From contig NZ_CP125370.1 of the NCBI RefSeq assembly GCF_030034735.1, positions 186,001-250,000 of the forward strand: a stretch of 64,000 nucleotides of DNA, in the 5' to 3' direction. The stretch's first letter is position 1. Every line of letters starts with the position of its first letter. A program made the translations under genes and the position numbers. The DNA comes from Paenibacillus sp. RC334. Lineage in GTDB: Bacteria > Bacillota > Bacilli > Paenibacillales > Paenibacillaceae. Positions 1-8,412 of this stretch are shown in pieces. Under the pieces are notes generated by a model that saw only the letters and a program-made list of their open reading frames with translations, did not search any database and was not told where the DNA came from.

Positions 1-1
1 T

Positions 2-811
2 GGTACCGATCCGACAGCCTACAATAGCTTGTTGGAAGGCGTGACGCCTGCCCGCTTTAAGGTAGGGCAAATGATCGGCGGAGCGGGAATCCTTATGGGA
101 CTGGCGGTGGCTATGTATCGCCGTGTAGACAAGGATAAGCGAAGCAAGTACAAGTCGATGATTTTTTCAGCCGCCGCTGCTGTCTTTTTGACAGGGGTAA
201 CGGAGCCGCTGGAATTTATGTTTATGTTCGTAGCGCCTGTACTGTACGTGGTTTATGCTATTCTTACCGGAATTGCGTTCGGAATGGCGGACATCATACA
301 TTTGCGTTTACATTCGTTTGGTATGATTGAGTTGCTGACTCGATTACCGTTGTCTATAAATGCGGGTTTGGTGCAGGACATTATCAATTTCGTGCTGACT
401 TGTGTTGTATTTGCGGTGGTGACTTACTTTATCGCTTATTTTATGATCGGCAAATTCCAAATGGCTACGCCGGGAAGACTGGGGAACTATACGGATGAGG
501 AGCCTCAGGAGGCTGGAGGGACTGGCAGCGCGGATTTGGATACAGGTCATGTAGCGGCCGTTTCCCCTCAGAATCAATTGGCGGCAGATATCATCAAAAC
601 GCTTGGGGGTGAGCAGAACATTGTCGAGGTCGATGCCTGCATGACCCGTCTGCGTGTGACGGTGAAGGATACAGATGCCGTCGGGGACGAAAAGACATGG
701 AAAGCGTTGGGCGCTCTGGGCTTAATTAAAGTAGATAATGGGGTACAGGCGGTTTACGGACCGAAGGCCGATGTGCTCAAATCAGATATACAAGACATAC
801 TCAACAGGTGA
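2..811 (+). CDS. PTS glucoside-family permease EIICB, 5' truncated
   Basis: The frame is open from base 2, so the start lies outside the window and only about 270 C-terminal residues are present. The protein would import and phosphorylate a sugar. Visible are the last membrane segments of EIIC with the family motif GVTEPLEF, a Gly/Glu-rich linker, and an EIIB domain beginning near NQLAADIIKTLGG with the phospho-acceptor Cys in VDACMTRLR. The stretch HLRLHSFGMIELLTR resembles the maltose/alpha-glucoside branch (MalP/MalX) more than glucose permeases, but the substrate is an inference. No EIIA is seen in the visible part. The stop overlaps the next start (GTGA), implying translational coupling. 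Confidence 0.85.
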   Translation, partial: GTDPTAYNSLLEGVTPARFKVGQMIGGAGILMGLAVAMYRRVDKDKRSKYKSMIFSAAAAVFLTGVTEPLEFMFMFVAPVLYVVYAILTGIAFGMADIIHLRLHSFGMIELLTRLPLSINAGLVQDIINFVLTCVVFAVVTYFIAYFMIGKFQMATPGRLGNYTDEEPQEAGGTGSADLDTGHVAAVSPQNQLAADIIKTLGGEQNIVEVDACMTRLRVTVKDTDAVGDEKTWKALGALGLIKVDNGVQAVYGPKADVLKSDIQDILNR

Positions 812-1638
812 TTACTTTGAAATTGTTAACCTTAAATGTACATGCTTGGATGGAAGAAAATCAGCTCGAAAAGCTAAAACAACTGGCCGCTTTTATTCAT
901 GAGCAGCAGTTCGATATCATTGCTTTGCAGGAAGTGAACCAGTCTATGGACGAGGCTCCTTTATCGCCGGACGATTTGGGCGCTTACTATAGCGCTGATC
1001 CTGAGGTGGTCATTAAGCGCGATAATTACGCTTATGTGCTGAATGGGTTATTGTCCGATACCTATTATTGGACGTGGGCCCCCGCACATATTGGCTTTGC
1101 CAAATACGATGAGGGCTTGGCGATTTTGTCCAAAACACCGATTACAGGCACGGTGAACGAATATGTTTCCTCGCTACGGGACTATGACAACTACCGATCC
1201 CGTAAAATTGTGGGCGTGCAAACTGCGGTGGATGGAGTATCGGCTTGGTTTGTGAGCGGGCACTACAACTGGTGGAATGATGAGGAATCCTTCCGTGGAC
1301 TATGGGACCGTACAACGGAGGTATTGAATCCTTTTGCGCCGACGCCTGTTTTTATGATGGGGGATTTCAACAATGCGGCTGAAGTGCGCGGGGAAGGGTA
1401 TGACTATGTGCTGCAATCCGGCTGGTCGGACACCTATCCGAACGCAACGGTACGTGATGAAGGCCATACGGTCATCAAAGCCATTGCAGGCTGGGAAAGT
1501 AACGCCGAACCGCTGCGGATTGACTATGTTTTTTCCAACAAACCCGTACAGGTTCAATCTTCAACTGTCGTGCTGAACGGAAAAACGGGATTAGTCGTAT
1601 CCGATCATTTCGGGGTTGCAGTTGAATTGGAGCTGTAA
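808..1638 (+). CDS. endonuclease/exonuclease/phosphatase-family hydrolase
   Basis: 276 residues starting at a GTG that overlaps the upstream PTS stop by four bases. It has the ordered signature of the metal-dependent DNase I-like/sphingomyelinase superfamily: LTLNVHAW at the N terminus, metal-binding Glu42 in LQEVN, a His in SGHYNWW, the Asp/Asn pair in MGDFNN, and the terminal SDHFGV. No signal peptide or membrane segment is visible, so it is probably cytosolic. Its coupling to a sugar PTS suggests action on a phosphorylated sugar or metabolite rather than DNA; that is inference. The exact substrate cannot be read from the sequence. Confidence 0.85.
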   Translation: MITLKLLTLNVHAWMEENQLEKLKQLAAFIHEQQFDIIALQEVNQSMDEAPLSPDDLGAYYSADPEVVIKRDNYAYVLNGLLSDTYYWTWAPAHIGFAKYDEGLAILSKTPITGTVNEYVSSLRDYDNYRSRKIVGVQTAVDGVSAWFVSGHYNWWNDEESFRGLWDRTTEVLNPFAPTPVFMMGDFNNAAEVRGEGYDYVLQSGWSDTYPNATVRDEGHTVIKAIAGWESNAEPLRIDYVFSNKPVQVQSSTVVLNGKTGLVVSDHFGVAVELEL

Positions 1639-1642
1639 TTAT

Positions 1643-1686
1643 AGGCCAAGGAACAGGCTGCCTGCTTATGCAAGTGGCCTTTTTCT
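1643..1686 (+). terminator. probable terminator after the PTS/hydrolase unit
   Basis: Arms aggcca (1643-1648) and tggcct (1675-1680) enclose a loop that can itself fold around caggctgcctg, and tttttcttg follows. It sits between convergent genes and overlaps the 3' end of the MFS gene on the other strand. Confidence 0.5.
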
Positions 1687-2865
1687 TGAGGATTTCAACT
1701 TTAACCGAATGAAGTATTGGATAACAATAGCCATAAGCACCAAAAGCATATTGTAATAAAAAGGGGCATTTATGTTAAAACGTTCAATGAGTACGCCTGC
1801 GATGATTGGAGAGACAATGGCCCCTAATTCCGAAAATGATACGACGTTGCCGATAAATGAACTTCTATTTTCCTCAGGAATGACATCCCCCAGTTGGGAG
1901 TAAAAAGAATCCAGATAACTGGCTCCGCCAATGCCTCCGATGAACATCCCCAAGTATACAATCCATGGTTCCTTGAACCAAAGAAACAAGGCTATTTCCA
2001 CCATGATCAGCAACAGGCCAATAATACTGAGGATTAAGCGATCTTTGAGCAGATCGGATACTTTGCCAATAAAGGGTGCTGATACAAACGTCGATACCCC
2101 GATGATTGTAAAAGCCAAGCTGATTTCTACAGGGCCCCAATGGAGCTTGTAGGTTGCATACACAGAGAAGTACGTTAAAAATATGGCGAATGCACTCATT
2201 TCAAGGAAATGAACGGTGGAATAGAGCAGTAGCTGTTTCGTTAGCATGGTTTTTCTTTTCGATTCATGAAGGGGTTCTTGCTGCTGCTGAGGTTTGGAAG
2301 AGAGACGGGGGAATGTCATTCTGGAGACGGCAACGAAGGATATACAGGAAAAAATAGCGACGAAATAGAACGGGACAGCTAAAGTAAAATAGGAAACAAT
2401 GATTCCACTCATGATAGGTCCCAAAATCGTACCTGCACCTTCGCTGCTGCTGATATATCCATTGAGGATACCTCTATTCTCCGTGGTACTGATCTGGTTA
2501 ATGGTGACTCTTACAAAGACGGTTAATCCTATCGCCACCAAGCCTTGAAGGAGTCTAAGGATGGATAGAATGAAGAAGCTTTCTGCAACCGGGAACAAGA
2601 GCATACAAATGATTTCAGCGAAGAGTAAGCTCAGCCCCAAGCGCTTTGCGCCAATCTTTTCATAAATTCGTCCTGCCAAGCCTCCACCCAGAAATCTTCC
2701 CACATAAAATAGAGAAAATAAAATACTCATATTGAGTGCGGATATGCCGAACTGTTCTACATAAATAGCAAAGAGCGGGAGGATCATACTCCCGCTCATA
2801 TTAGCAATAAGGCTAATGACAATCATACAGATGATATTATGGCTTAAATGTATACGCCTCTTCAT
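1666..2865 (-). CDS. MFS transporter, drug-efflux-like
   Basis: 399 residues with about 12 hydrophobic segments, a size typical of DHA1-type major facilitator exporters. The loop 2-3 region (GRFLGGGLAGRIYEKIGAKR) carries the family-style Gly-rich motif with a basic end. The central hydrophilic loop near residue 200 (KPQQQQEPLHESKRK) separates the two halves. The start ATG follows gagaggtttcgaggat. It is transcribed alone, convergent with the PTS/hydrolase pair. The substrate is unknown; multidrug or metabolite export is the family default. Confidence 0.85.
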   Translation of the reverse strand: MKRRIHLSHNIICMIVISLIANMSGSMILPLFAIYVEQFGISALNMSILFSLFYVGRFLGGGLAGRIYEKIGAKRLGLSLLFAEIICMLLFPVAESFFILSILRLLQGLVAIGLTVFVRVTINQISTTENRGILNGYISSSEGAGTILGPIMSGIIVSYFTLAVPFYFVAIFSCISFVAVSRMTFPRLSSKPQQQQEPLHESKRKTMLTKQLLLYSTVHFLEMSAFAIFLTYFSVYATYKLHWGPVEISLAFTIIGVSTFVSAPFIGKVSDLLKDRLILSIIGLLLIMVEIALFLWFKEPWIVYLGMFIGGIGGASYLDSFYSQLGDVIPEENRSSFIGNVVSFSELGAIVSPIIAGVLIERFNINAPFYYNMLLVLMAIVIQYFIRLKLKSSRKRPLA

Positions 2866-3055
2866 ATCCTCGAAACCTCTCTTTGATTATGCATAATGGG
2901 GGACCATTTTTCTGATTGCTCCTGATGACGCATAAAGGGCTCCAAATCAAGGTAGGATGAGTATAAGTAAGCAGGGCACAAGGGGAGTAATTCTCCCTAG
3001 GATACGCAGGTGTGCTCCTCATTGTGCCTGATTTCCCGAGGGCACAGTTTTCCCT

Positions 3056-3553
3056 TTAAGCGGGAAAGCCCCCTCCAGGCGGCGGCCAAGCTCCATAAAT
3101 ACGGCGCAGCAGCACGATTTCGCCCAAATGATATGAGTTGTGGGAAGCGATATTCCGCAGCAGTCCCGCTTTCGTTTCACCGGGGAAATGGGCCAGCGAA
3201 TCATCCAGCTGTGCGGTTTCGGCAATCTTTACAGCCTGATCTACGCCATGCAAAAATTCCTTAATAACTGCCTGCCATGCTTCTTCACTTTGCGGTCCGG
3301 TTTCTTCGGGCCAGCTTTCCATCACATTGCCCGGAAGTTGGGGCTTCCGACCTTCCAAATGCTCCAGCATAAATTGCTGCCAGTAGCTCATATGCTTCAA
3401 CAGTTGATAAATGCTGTAGGGCATTTCTACATTTTTTTTACCTGCCAGTTCAGCGTCGATATCCGGCAAAGCCCGAGCCACTCGAATATGTCCACGTTCA
3501 CCGACCAGCGATTTAACCAGTGCTTGACCGAATAATTGGTTTGCATCCGACAT
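3056..3553 (-). CDS. DinB/DfsB-family four-helix protein
   Basis: 165 residues, all-helical in composition. It shows the conserved His pattern of DinB-like metal-binding bundles: His54 in LLKHMSYWQQF and His138/His142 in ASHNSYHLGE. The family includes thiol-dependent transferases and stress proteins; which activity applies here is not visible. The start is preceded by aaagggatgatcttac. It diverges from the MarR gene across a 306-bp region holding a Fur-like box and two MarR-type operators, so it may share that regulation. Confidence 0.8.
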   Translation of the reverse strand: MSDANQLFGQALVKSLVGERGHIRVARALPDIDAELAGKKNVEMPYSIYQLLKHMSYWQQFMLEHLEGRKPQLPGNVMESWPEETGPQSEEAWQAVIKEFLHGVDQAVKIAETAQLDDSLAHFPGETKAGLLRNIASHNSYHLGEIVLLRRIYGAWPPPGGGFPA

Positions 3554-3669
3554 GTAAGATCATCCCTTTCATAAGAGCTTGTCTCATTTTACGATTATAC
3601 AATTAAATTTTTGGAAATGAAAATTAAAGCATGGTTTGCGAGAGAGAAGAATTTTCTGAAAAAAGTAGT

Positions 3670-3684
3670 TGATAATTATTCTCA
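3670..3684. promoter_or_regulatory. Fur-box-like 15-mer
   Basis: tgataattattctca matches the Bacillus 7-1-7 Fur consensus TGATAATNATTATCA at all but one defined position. It lies between the DinB-like gene and the MarR gene. Iron control of either is inferred. Confidence 0.5.
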
Positions 3685-3701
3685 ATATAATTACAATAAA
3701 A

Positions 3702-3820
3702 TTGTTTCATGAGAAACGAAAAATCATGAATCAGTATGATTTTTATTTAGATGCGAAAATGTTAAAGGGGAGCTTTTCGTATCTTATATTGTTTCTTTTG
3801 AAACAAATTTAAGCTATAAT
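3702..3820 (+). promoter_or_regulatory. two MarR-type operators and -10 box upstream of the MarR gene
   Basis: Two copies of the palindrome ttgtttc-N4-gaaacaa occur: 3702-3719 (right arm gaaacga, one mismatch) and 3789-3806 (perfect arms). The second ends 8 bases before a consensus tataat (3815-3820), so it covers the -35 region of the promoter reading into the MarR gene. This is the expected layout for autorepression. Confidence 0.6.
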
Positions 3821-3859
3821 GAACGGAGGGATACGCCAAAGGAGTGACTATCGGTTTGT

Positions 3860-4372
3860 ATGGAAAAAGCCACAATCATTCAGCACGTCTATGACCTGCT
3901 TATCAAAACTAACCATCAGCTGGAGCAGTATCAGCAGAGAGAGAGTATGTCTTTTCTCGAAGAAGTCCACGAGCATTTTGATGGGAATGCTTCGCTCAAA
4001 CTGACTGATGTTCACGTCATTGACTGTATCGGGAGGCATGAGCCGATTAATGTTACGACATTAGCGGATCGGATTGAGCTGAGCAAAGGTACGGTTTCGA
4101 AAGTCAGCACCAAACTGCTCAAGGAAGGCTGGATTCGCAGAACCCAGCTTAACGACAACAAAAAAGAGATTTATTTTCGTCTAACCCCGTTGGGTAAAAA
4201 GCTCTTTCTTGTGCATGAGCGGCTTCACAATAAAGTACAGCATCAGTTGCTTCAATTTTTAGATCGTTACAGTACGGAGGAATTAAATGTCTTGAAACGC
4301 TTGTTGTCCGATGGTGTCGGTTTTTTGGGTGCAATGGAACGCCAGGACAAGAGTGTGGAACCAAAAGACTAG
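3860..4372 (+). CDS. MarR-family transcriptional regulator
   Basis: 170 residues. The central winged helix runs from about residue 48 to 125: VTTLADRIELSKGTVSKVS is the recognition helix-turn-helix and NDNKKEIYFRLTPLG is the wing. Flanking helices would form the dimer interface. The chosen ATG has a somewhat distant ggag (15 bases); no better in-frame start is visible. Two inverted repeats directly upstream, one over the -35 region, suggest autorepression. The ligand is unknown. It is monocistronic and convergent with the response-regulator gene. Confidence 0.85.
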   Translation: MEKATIIQHVYDLLIKTNHQLEQYQQRESMSFLEEVHEHFDGNASLKLTDVHVIDCIGRHEPINVTTLADRIELSKGTVSKVSTKLLKEGWIRRTQLNDNKKEIYFRLTPLGKKLFLVHERLHNKVQHQLLQFLDRYSTEELNVLKRLLSDGVGFLGAMERQDKSVEPKD

Positions 4373-4456
4373 AAGATGATCAGCATTTTTTAACCAAATG
4401 GCATCTGCGTAACCCTTCTCATGTGGTGGCACATTAGGGGGTAAGCAGGTGCTTTT

Positions 4457-5386
4457 TTAATGTAGCAGCCTTTTGGCCTCCATATAGAACACCTGTACAA
4501 ATTTTTTTGTATTGATCCGGGCTTGAGACAGCGAGGGTTCCACATTGTTTTGCAGTTCCAGCATTTTTTTGCGGATTTCTGTAAAATCAAAAAATTTGGA
4601 CGCATAATTTTCAAATTTAGGGTGGGTGTAATCCGTCAATCCGAGCGACACGATATGGCTTAGTGTCTGGAAAATAGCGCGGCGGACGCGCTGCTCAGAT
4701 GCTTTGATTTCCTTACTCAGCTCTGTCGCAGAAGCCGAGCTTCCCAGCCGTTTCAAGGCTACATTCGCGAAGATATCCTTCAACGGTGGGAACAGATAGG
4801 GGGATAGGTTACCCGTATCTTCCTCATACTGGTCCAGATATTCCAGCATGTCCAGCAAATCCATACTGCCTGCTTCGCCGATCATTCCCATTTCGGAGAG
4901 CAGAAACTGCCCGGAAGTTGTGATGCTTTTGGTCGGTTCTACTGTTGTCGATGGTCCTCTCGATGTGAACATCGAGAGCCCCTGTAGCGTGCGCTGGATA
5001 TCCGTGATAGATTGCTGCATACGCAAACGTTCGGACACCTTATGAATCACCGCAATAATCTCCAGCCGATTCAAGGGCTTGGCAATGTAGTATTCAATAC
5101 CGAGCGAGTATGCCTCGCCGATCATGTTTTTGGATTCAATGCGGGAAATCATAATGATTTTGCCGCTGAATTGATCACTGAGTGCACGCACCGTCTGAAT
5201 GCCATCACGAATCGGCATCAGCAGATCAATGAGCAATACATCAATCCGGTTAAGCTCCAATAGATCGCTGTTCACATAGGAACCGTCCTCCGCTTCCCCG
5301 ATAACCTCACCGAGACCTTCATCTTCAATAATGTCTGCCAGCATAGAGCGAATTCCCTGATCGTCATCTACAATATAAAAACGCAT
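4457..5386 (-). CDS. glnL: response regulator, GlnL (YcbB)-like
   Basis: 309 residues. The receiver domain (1-120) has the acidic pocket VDDD, phospho-acceptor Asp54 in LLIDLLMP and Lys103 in IAKPLN. After a linker, residues ~195-300 match the YcbB-type DNA-binding region of B. subtilis GlnL (SASATELSKEIKASEQRVRR, then LTDYTHPKFENYASKFF). It starts five bases after the stop of the sensor kinase gene and forms an operon with it. By analogy with B. subtilis GlnK/GlnL it should activate the divergent symporter gene in response to an amino or dicarboxylic acid; ligand identity is inferred. Confidence 0.85.
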   Translation of the reverse strand: MRFYIVDDDQGIRSMLADIIEDEGLGEVIGEAEDGSYVNSDLLELNRIDVLLIDLLMPIRDGIQTVRALSDQFSGKIIMISRIESKNMIGEAYSLGIEYYIAKPLNRLEIIAVIHKVSERLRMQQSITDIQRTLQGLSMFTSRGPSTTVEPTKSITTSGQFLLSEMGMIGEAGSMDLLDMLEYLDQYEEDTGNLSPYLFPPLKDIFANVALKRLGSSASATELSKEIKASEQRVRRAIFQTLSHIVSLGLTDYTHPKFENYASKFFDFTEIRKKMLELQNNVEPSLSQARINTKKFVQVFYMEAKRLLH

Positions 5387-5391
5387 CCGGG

Positions 5392-6693
5392 CTATCTTCC
5401 TTTCTCCGTCAGTTTCCGTAAAGGCAATGTGACTGTAAAAGTGGTCCGTACCCTGTCTGTGTGTTCTTCTTCCTGTTGCAGCACAATCGTTCCTTCGAGG
5501 CTCTCCGCGACCTCGCGCACATAAAACAATCCCATGCCAGTCGAAGGCTGTCCTTCATCATCATACTTGGTTGTATACCCCGGTGTGAAGACCATTTCCC
5601 TTTTACGCTGAGGAATCCCCGGGCCGTTGTCCGTGACACTAAAGGTCACCGTGTCCTCTTTTCCTGGTAGAAACCGAATGGAAACGTCAATCCTTCCGCT
5701 GTCCTTCATCGCTTCAACCGCATTAGCTGTCAGGTTATTAATGAGTGTCAAAACCGTATAAACATGCAACTTGGACAGCAAAGGGTCAACATTCAGGCTG
5801 AAATGAATAGACTTGTCCAGCGCTTGTGCATATTTGTGGTTCGTTCGGACGATCAGCTCCCCAAGCTCCCGAGAAGGCATGTAATGCACTCCGCTTTCCG
5901 CATCAATCAGCTTGGACAGCCCGGCATAAATCCGCTGACTGTCTTTTTTGATCTCATGAACCTGTCCGGAAATACGGAGTGCCTGTCTGGCGTAACGGTC
6001 CCTGTCTTCCAGAGATTCAGCCTGCTGCAACTCCCGATATAGCTCGTAGCTTTCACGGGTGATCTGCTCTGTATGCGACAGGGTTTTGCCGAGCTGGACG
6101 GACTCCTCGTACAGATCCGATACCAGAAGCAGAATCCGTTCGGTCTGCTCTCTTTGCGCCTCTTCATGCTGAACGGACTGCTTCAGGCGAATGATATTGT
6201 AGAACCCGAGCACGAAGAAGCTGCGGATCATGGCCATGAGAGCCACTTTGCTGATCTTGACGATGTCCCAGAATTCCCCGTCAATGCTCCGCCGGACGCT
6301 AAGTTCCGCCACGCTTGCCGCAACCTCTATACCCACGGAGAGAATGCCTACCCGGAGAGCGCGGTAAGGCTCGGCATTAATGTTAAGGACCTGAAAGAGC
6401 AGGCCGTAGACCATGTAATAAAAAAAGGTAGGCCCGTGCAGGGTCACCAGCTCTTCGAAGGAAGGGCCGGGGTGAGTGAAATAACTGAGTGAGATGCGAA
6501 AGGCCACCACGGCTATGCCTGCAAGCAGTCCTGATAATGCAGGCAGAATATGACGAATAGATAGCAGAAAGAAAAAAAATACAGGCGTGCCGAAGCTGAG
6601 ACGAAATGTATTAGAGAAAGGGTGAATATTCAGCTCGCCCGCCAGTGGTACGACCACAAGCATAAGCAGGAAAAGGAGGATATTCAGCTTCAT
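5392..6693 (-). CDS. glnK: sensor histidine kinase, GlnK (YcbA)-like
   Basis: 433 residues. Several hydrophobic segments occupy residues ~1-170, a coiled-coil-like region 170-270 follows, and a GHKL ATPase domain ends the protein: N box LINNLTANAVEAM, G1 VTDNGPGIP, G2 STGMGLFYVREVAESLEG. The region before the N box (HYMPSRELGEL) lacks an obvious classical H-box; the phosphorylated His was not identified with certainty. A strong ribosome site (aggaggtgaataatt) precedes the ATG. Operon with the downstream regulator; divergent from a glutamate/dicarboxylate symporter, its probable target. Confidence 0.85.
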   Translation of the reverse strand: MKLNILLFLLMLVVVPLAGELNIHPFSNTFRLSFGTPVFFFFLLSIRHILPALSGLLAGIAVVAFRISLSYFTHPGPSFEELVTLHGPTFFYYMVYGLLFQVLNINAEPYRALRVGILSVGIEVAASVAELSVRRSIDGEFWDIVKISKVALMAMIRSFFVLGFYNIIRLKQSVQHEEAQREQTERILLLVSDLYEESVQLGKTLSHTEQITRESYELYRELQQAESLEDRDRYARQALRISGQVHEIKKDSQRIYAGLSKLIDAESGVHYMPSRELGELIVRTNHKYAQALDKSIHFSLNVDPLLSKLHVYTVLTLINNLTANAVEAMKDSGRIDVSIRFLPGKEDTVTFSVTDNGPGIPQRKREMVFTPGYTTKYDDEGQPSTGMGLFYVREVAESLEGTIVLQQEEEHTDRVRTTFTVTLPLRKLTEKGR

Positions 6694-6732
6694 AATTATT
6701 CACCTCCTGTGTTATTAGAAAGGCAATGTGAG

Positions 6733-6769
6733 ATAAATTCACAATTCAACATTAAAATGGTGAATTTAT
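6733..6769. promoter_or_regulatory. perfect 10-bp inverted repeat, candidate GlnL-like operator
   Basis: ataaattcac (6733-6742) and gtgaatttat (6760-6769) are exact reverse complements separated by 17 bases. They lie in the 206-bp divergent region between the kinase and symporter genes. An operator bound by the adjacent regulator is the natural inference. Confidence 0.5.
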
Positions 6770-6899
6770 TGAAAAAAAACAAATACAGGTGTAGATAATT
6801 GTCGGTTTTTATAGATCAGACTGTAGTATAAATAACACCATTTGAATATTAAGAACAGCATACTGCAAAAATATACAAATCAGCCAGGGGGGACACGAA

Positions 6900-8153
6900 G
6901 TGAAAAAGATTAATTTGACAATGCAAATCTTTATCGGTCTGGCTTTAGGTATTATTATTGGTGCCTTATTTTACGGCAATTCAGGGGTGGAAGTCTACTT
7001 AAAGCCGATCGGCGATATTTTTATCCGGTTGATTAAGATGATTGTCGTGCCTATTGTGATCTCAACTCTTATTATAGGCGTAGCCGGCGTCGGAGATATT
7101 AAAAAGCTGGGCAAGCTCGGCGGAAAGTCTATTGTGTACTTTGAAATTGTGACGACCATTGCCATCCTTTTCGGATTGCTGGTTGCGAATCTGGTTCGTC
7201 CCGGAGACGGTGTAGACATGTCCCACCTGGCCAAGAGTGATATCCATAGCTACGTGGAGACGGCTGAAAAGTCAGGCCACAGCTTTATGGATACGATTGT
7301 CCATATTGTTCCTACTAATATTTTTCAAGCGCTGGGCGAAGGGGATATGCTGGCTATTATCTTTTTCTCCGTCTTGTTCGGACTAGGGGTAGCGGCGATT
7401 GGTAACAAGGGCAAGCCTGTGCTGAATTTCTTCGAAGGCGTAGCCGACGCTATGTTCTGGGTAACCAATCAGGTGATGCGCTTGGCTCCGTTCGGTGTAT
7501 TTGCACTGATTGGAACGACAGTAGCCAAGTTTGGGCTGGCATCATTGTGGCCGTTATTGAAGCTTGTTTTGTCGGTGTACGGCTCCATGCTGCTATTCAT
7601 TGTGATTGTTTTTGGAATTATCGCCAAGCTCTGCGGTACTCGTCTCTGGACTATGGTCAAAATTTTGAAAAGTGAGCTGCTACTTGCCTACTCAACGGCC
7701 AGCTCGGAAAGTGTCCTGCCTAAGATCATGGAGAAAATGGAGAAGTTCGGATGTCCGAAAGGAATTACTTCCTTTGTCATTCCGATAGGATATTCCTTTA
7801 ATCAGGACGGTTCCACCTTGTATCAGGCGCTGGCTGCGATCTTCATCGCCCAGATGTATGGTATTGATCTGCCGATCACTACACAGATCACGCTGATGCT
7901 AGTGCTGATTATTTCTTCCAAAGGTATGGCAGGTGTGCCGGGCGCTTCCTTTGTAGTTTTGCTCGCTACACTGGGATCAGTGAACCTTCCGCTGGAAGGC
8001 TTGGCCTTTATCGCTGGTATTGATCGTATTCTCGATATGGCGCGTACGGTAGTCAATGTATTAGGCAACTCGCTTGCCGCCGTGGTCATGTCCAAATGGG
8101 AAGGCGAATACGATAAGGAAAAAGGCGAGGAATATGCTGCTTCTTTGAAATAA
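6900..8153 (+). CDS. cation:dicarboxylate/glutamate symporter (DAACS family)
   Basis: 417 residues with GTG start behind aggggggacacgaa. Family hallmarks are visible: the serine-rich reentrant loop AYSTASSESVLPKIMEKME, the motif GYSFNQDGSTLYQ, and SKGMAGVPGASFVVL near the substrate site. The N-terminal half has about six hydrophobic helices. It imports C4-dicarboxylates, glutamate or aspartate with Na+ or H+. The adjacent GlnK/GlnL-like pair and the perfect inverted repeat upstream suggest inducible expression. A strong terminator follows the stop. Confidence 0.9.
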   Translation: MKKINLTMQIFIGLALGIIIGALFYGNSGVEVYLKPIGDIFIRLIKMIVVPIVISTLIIGVAGVGDIKKLGKLGGKSIVYFEIVTTIAILFGLLVANLVRPGDGVDMSHLAKSDIHSYVETAEKSGHSFMDTIVHIVPTNIFQALGEGDMLAIIFFSVLFGLGVAAIGNKGKPVLNFFEGVADAMFWVTNQVMRLAPFGVFALIGTTVAKFGLASLWPLLKLVLSVYGSMLLFIVIVFGIIAKLCGTRLWTMVKILKSELLLAYSTASSESVLPKIMEKMEKFGCPKGITSFVIPIGYSFNQDGSTLYQALAAIFIAQMYGIDLPITTQITLMLVLIISSKGMAGVPGASFVVLLATLGSVNLPLEGLAFIAGIDRILDMARTVVNVLGNSLAAVVMSKWEGEYDKEKGEEYAASLK

Positions 8154-8177
8154 AATCGAATAAACCGAATATTTGCC

Positions 8178-8222
8178 GAAAAGAACACTCTTGCAGAGTA
8201 AGTGCGAGGGTGTTCTTTTCGT
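8178..8222 (+). terminator. terminator of symporter gene
   Basis: gaaaagaacac (8178-8188) pairs with gtgttcttttc (8210-8220). The long arm ends in a run of T. Confidence 0.75.
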
Positions 8223-8412
8223 TTCCAGACCTGTGAGGTTCCTCCCTAATTCGACATTTTTCGATATTTTATCTATGAATATTTGGGCATATGGTCTTAA
8301 AAAATGGTTCTTTTTACCTAATTAATTTCAATTTTATTTATAATGATTATTGATAATATTCCGATATAAAATATACCGTTTCAAACATTGGTTCAGAAGG
8401 GAAGATCATATC

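Noticed and set aside
8341..8357. A second Fur-like sequence (tgattattgataat) before the chemoreceptor gene.
   Set aside because: Only two direct hexamer-like units match; the 7-1-7 palindrome is not formed and the area is generally AT-rich.
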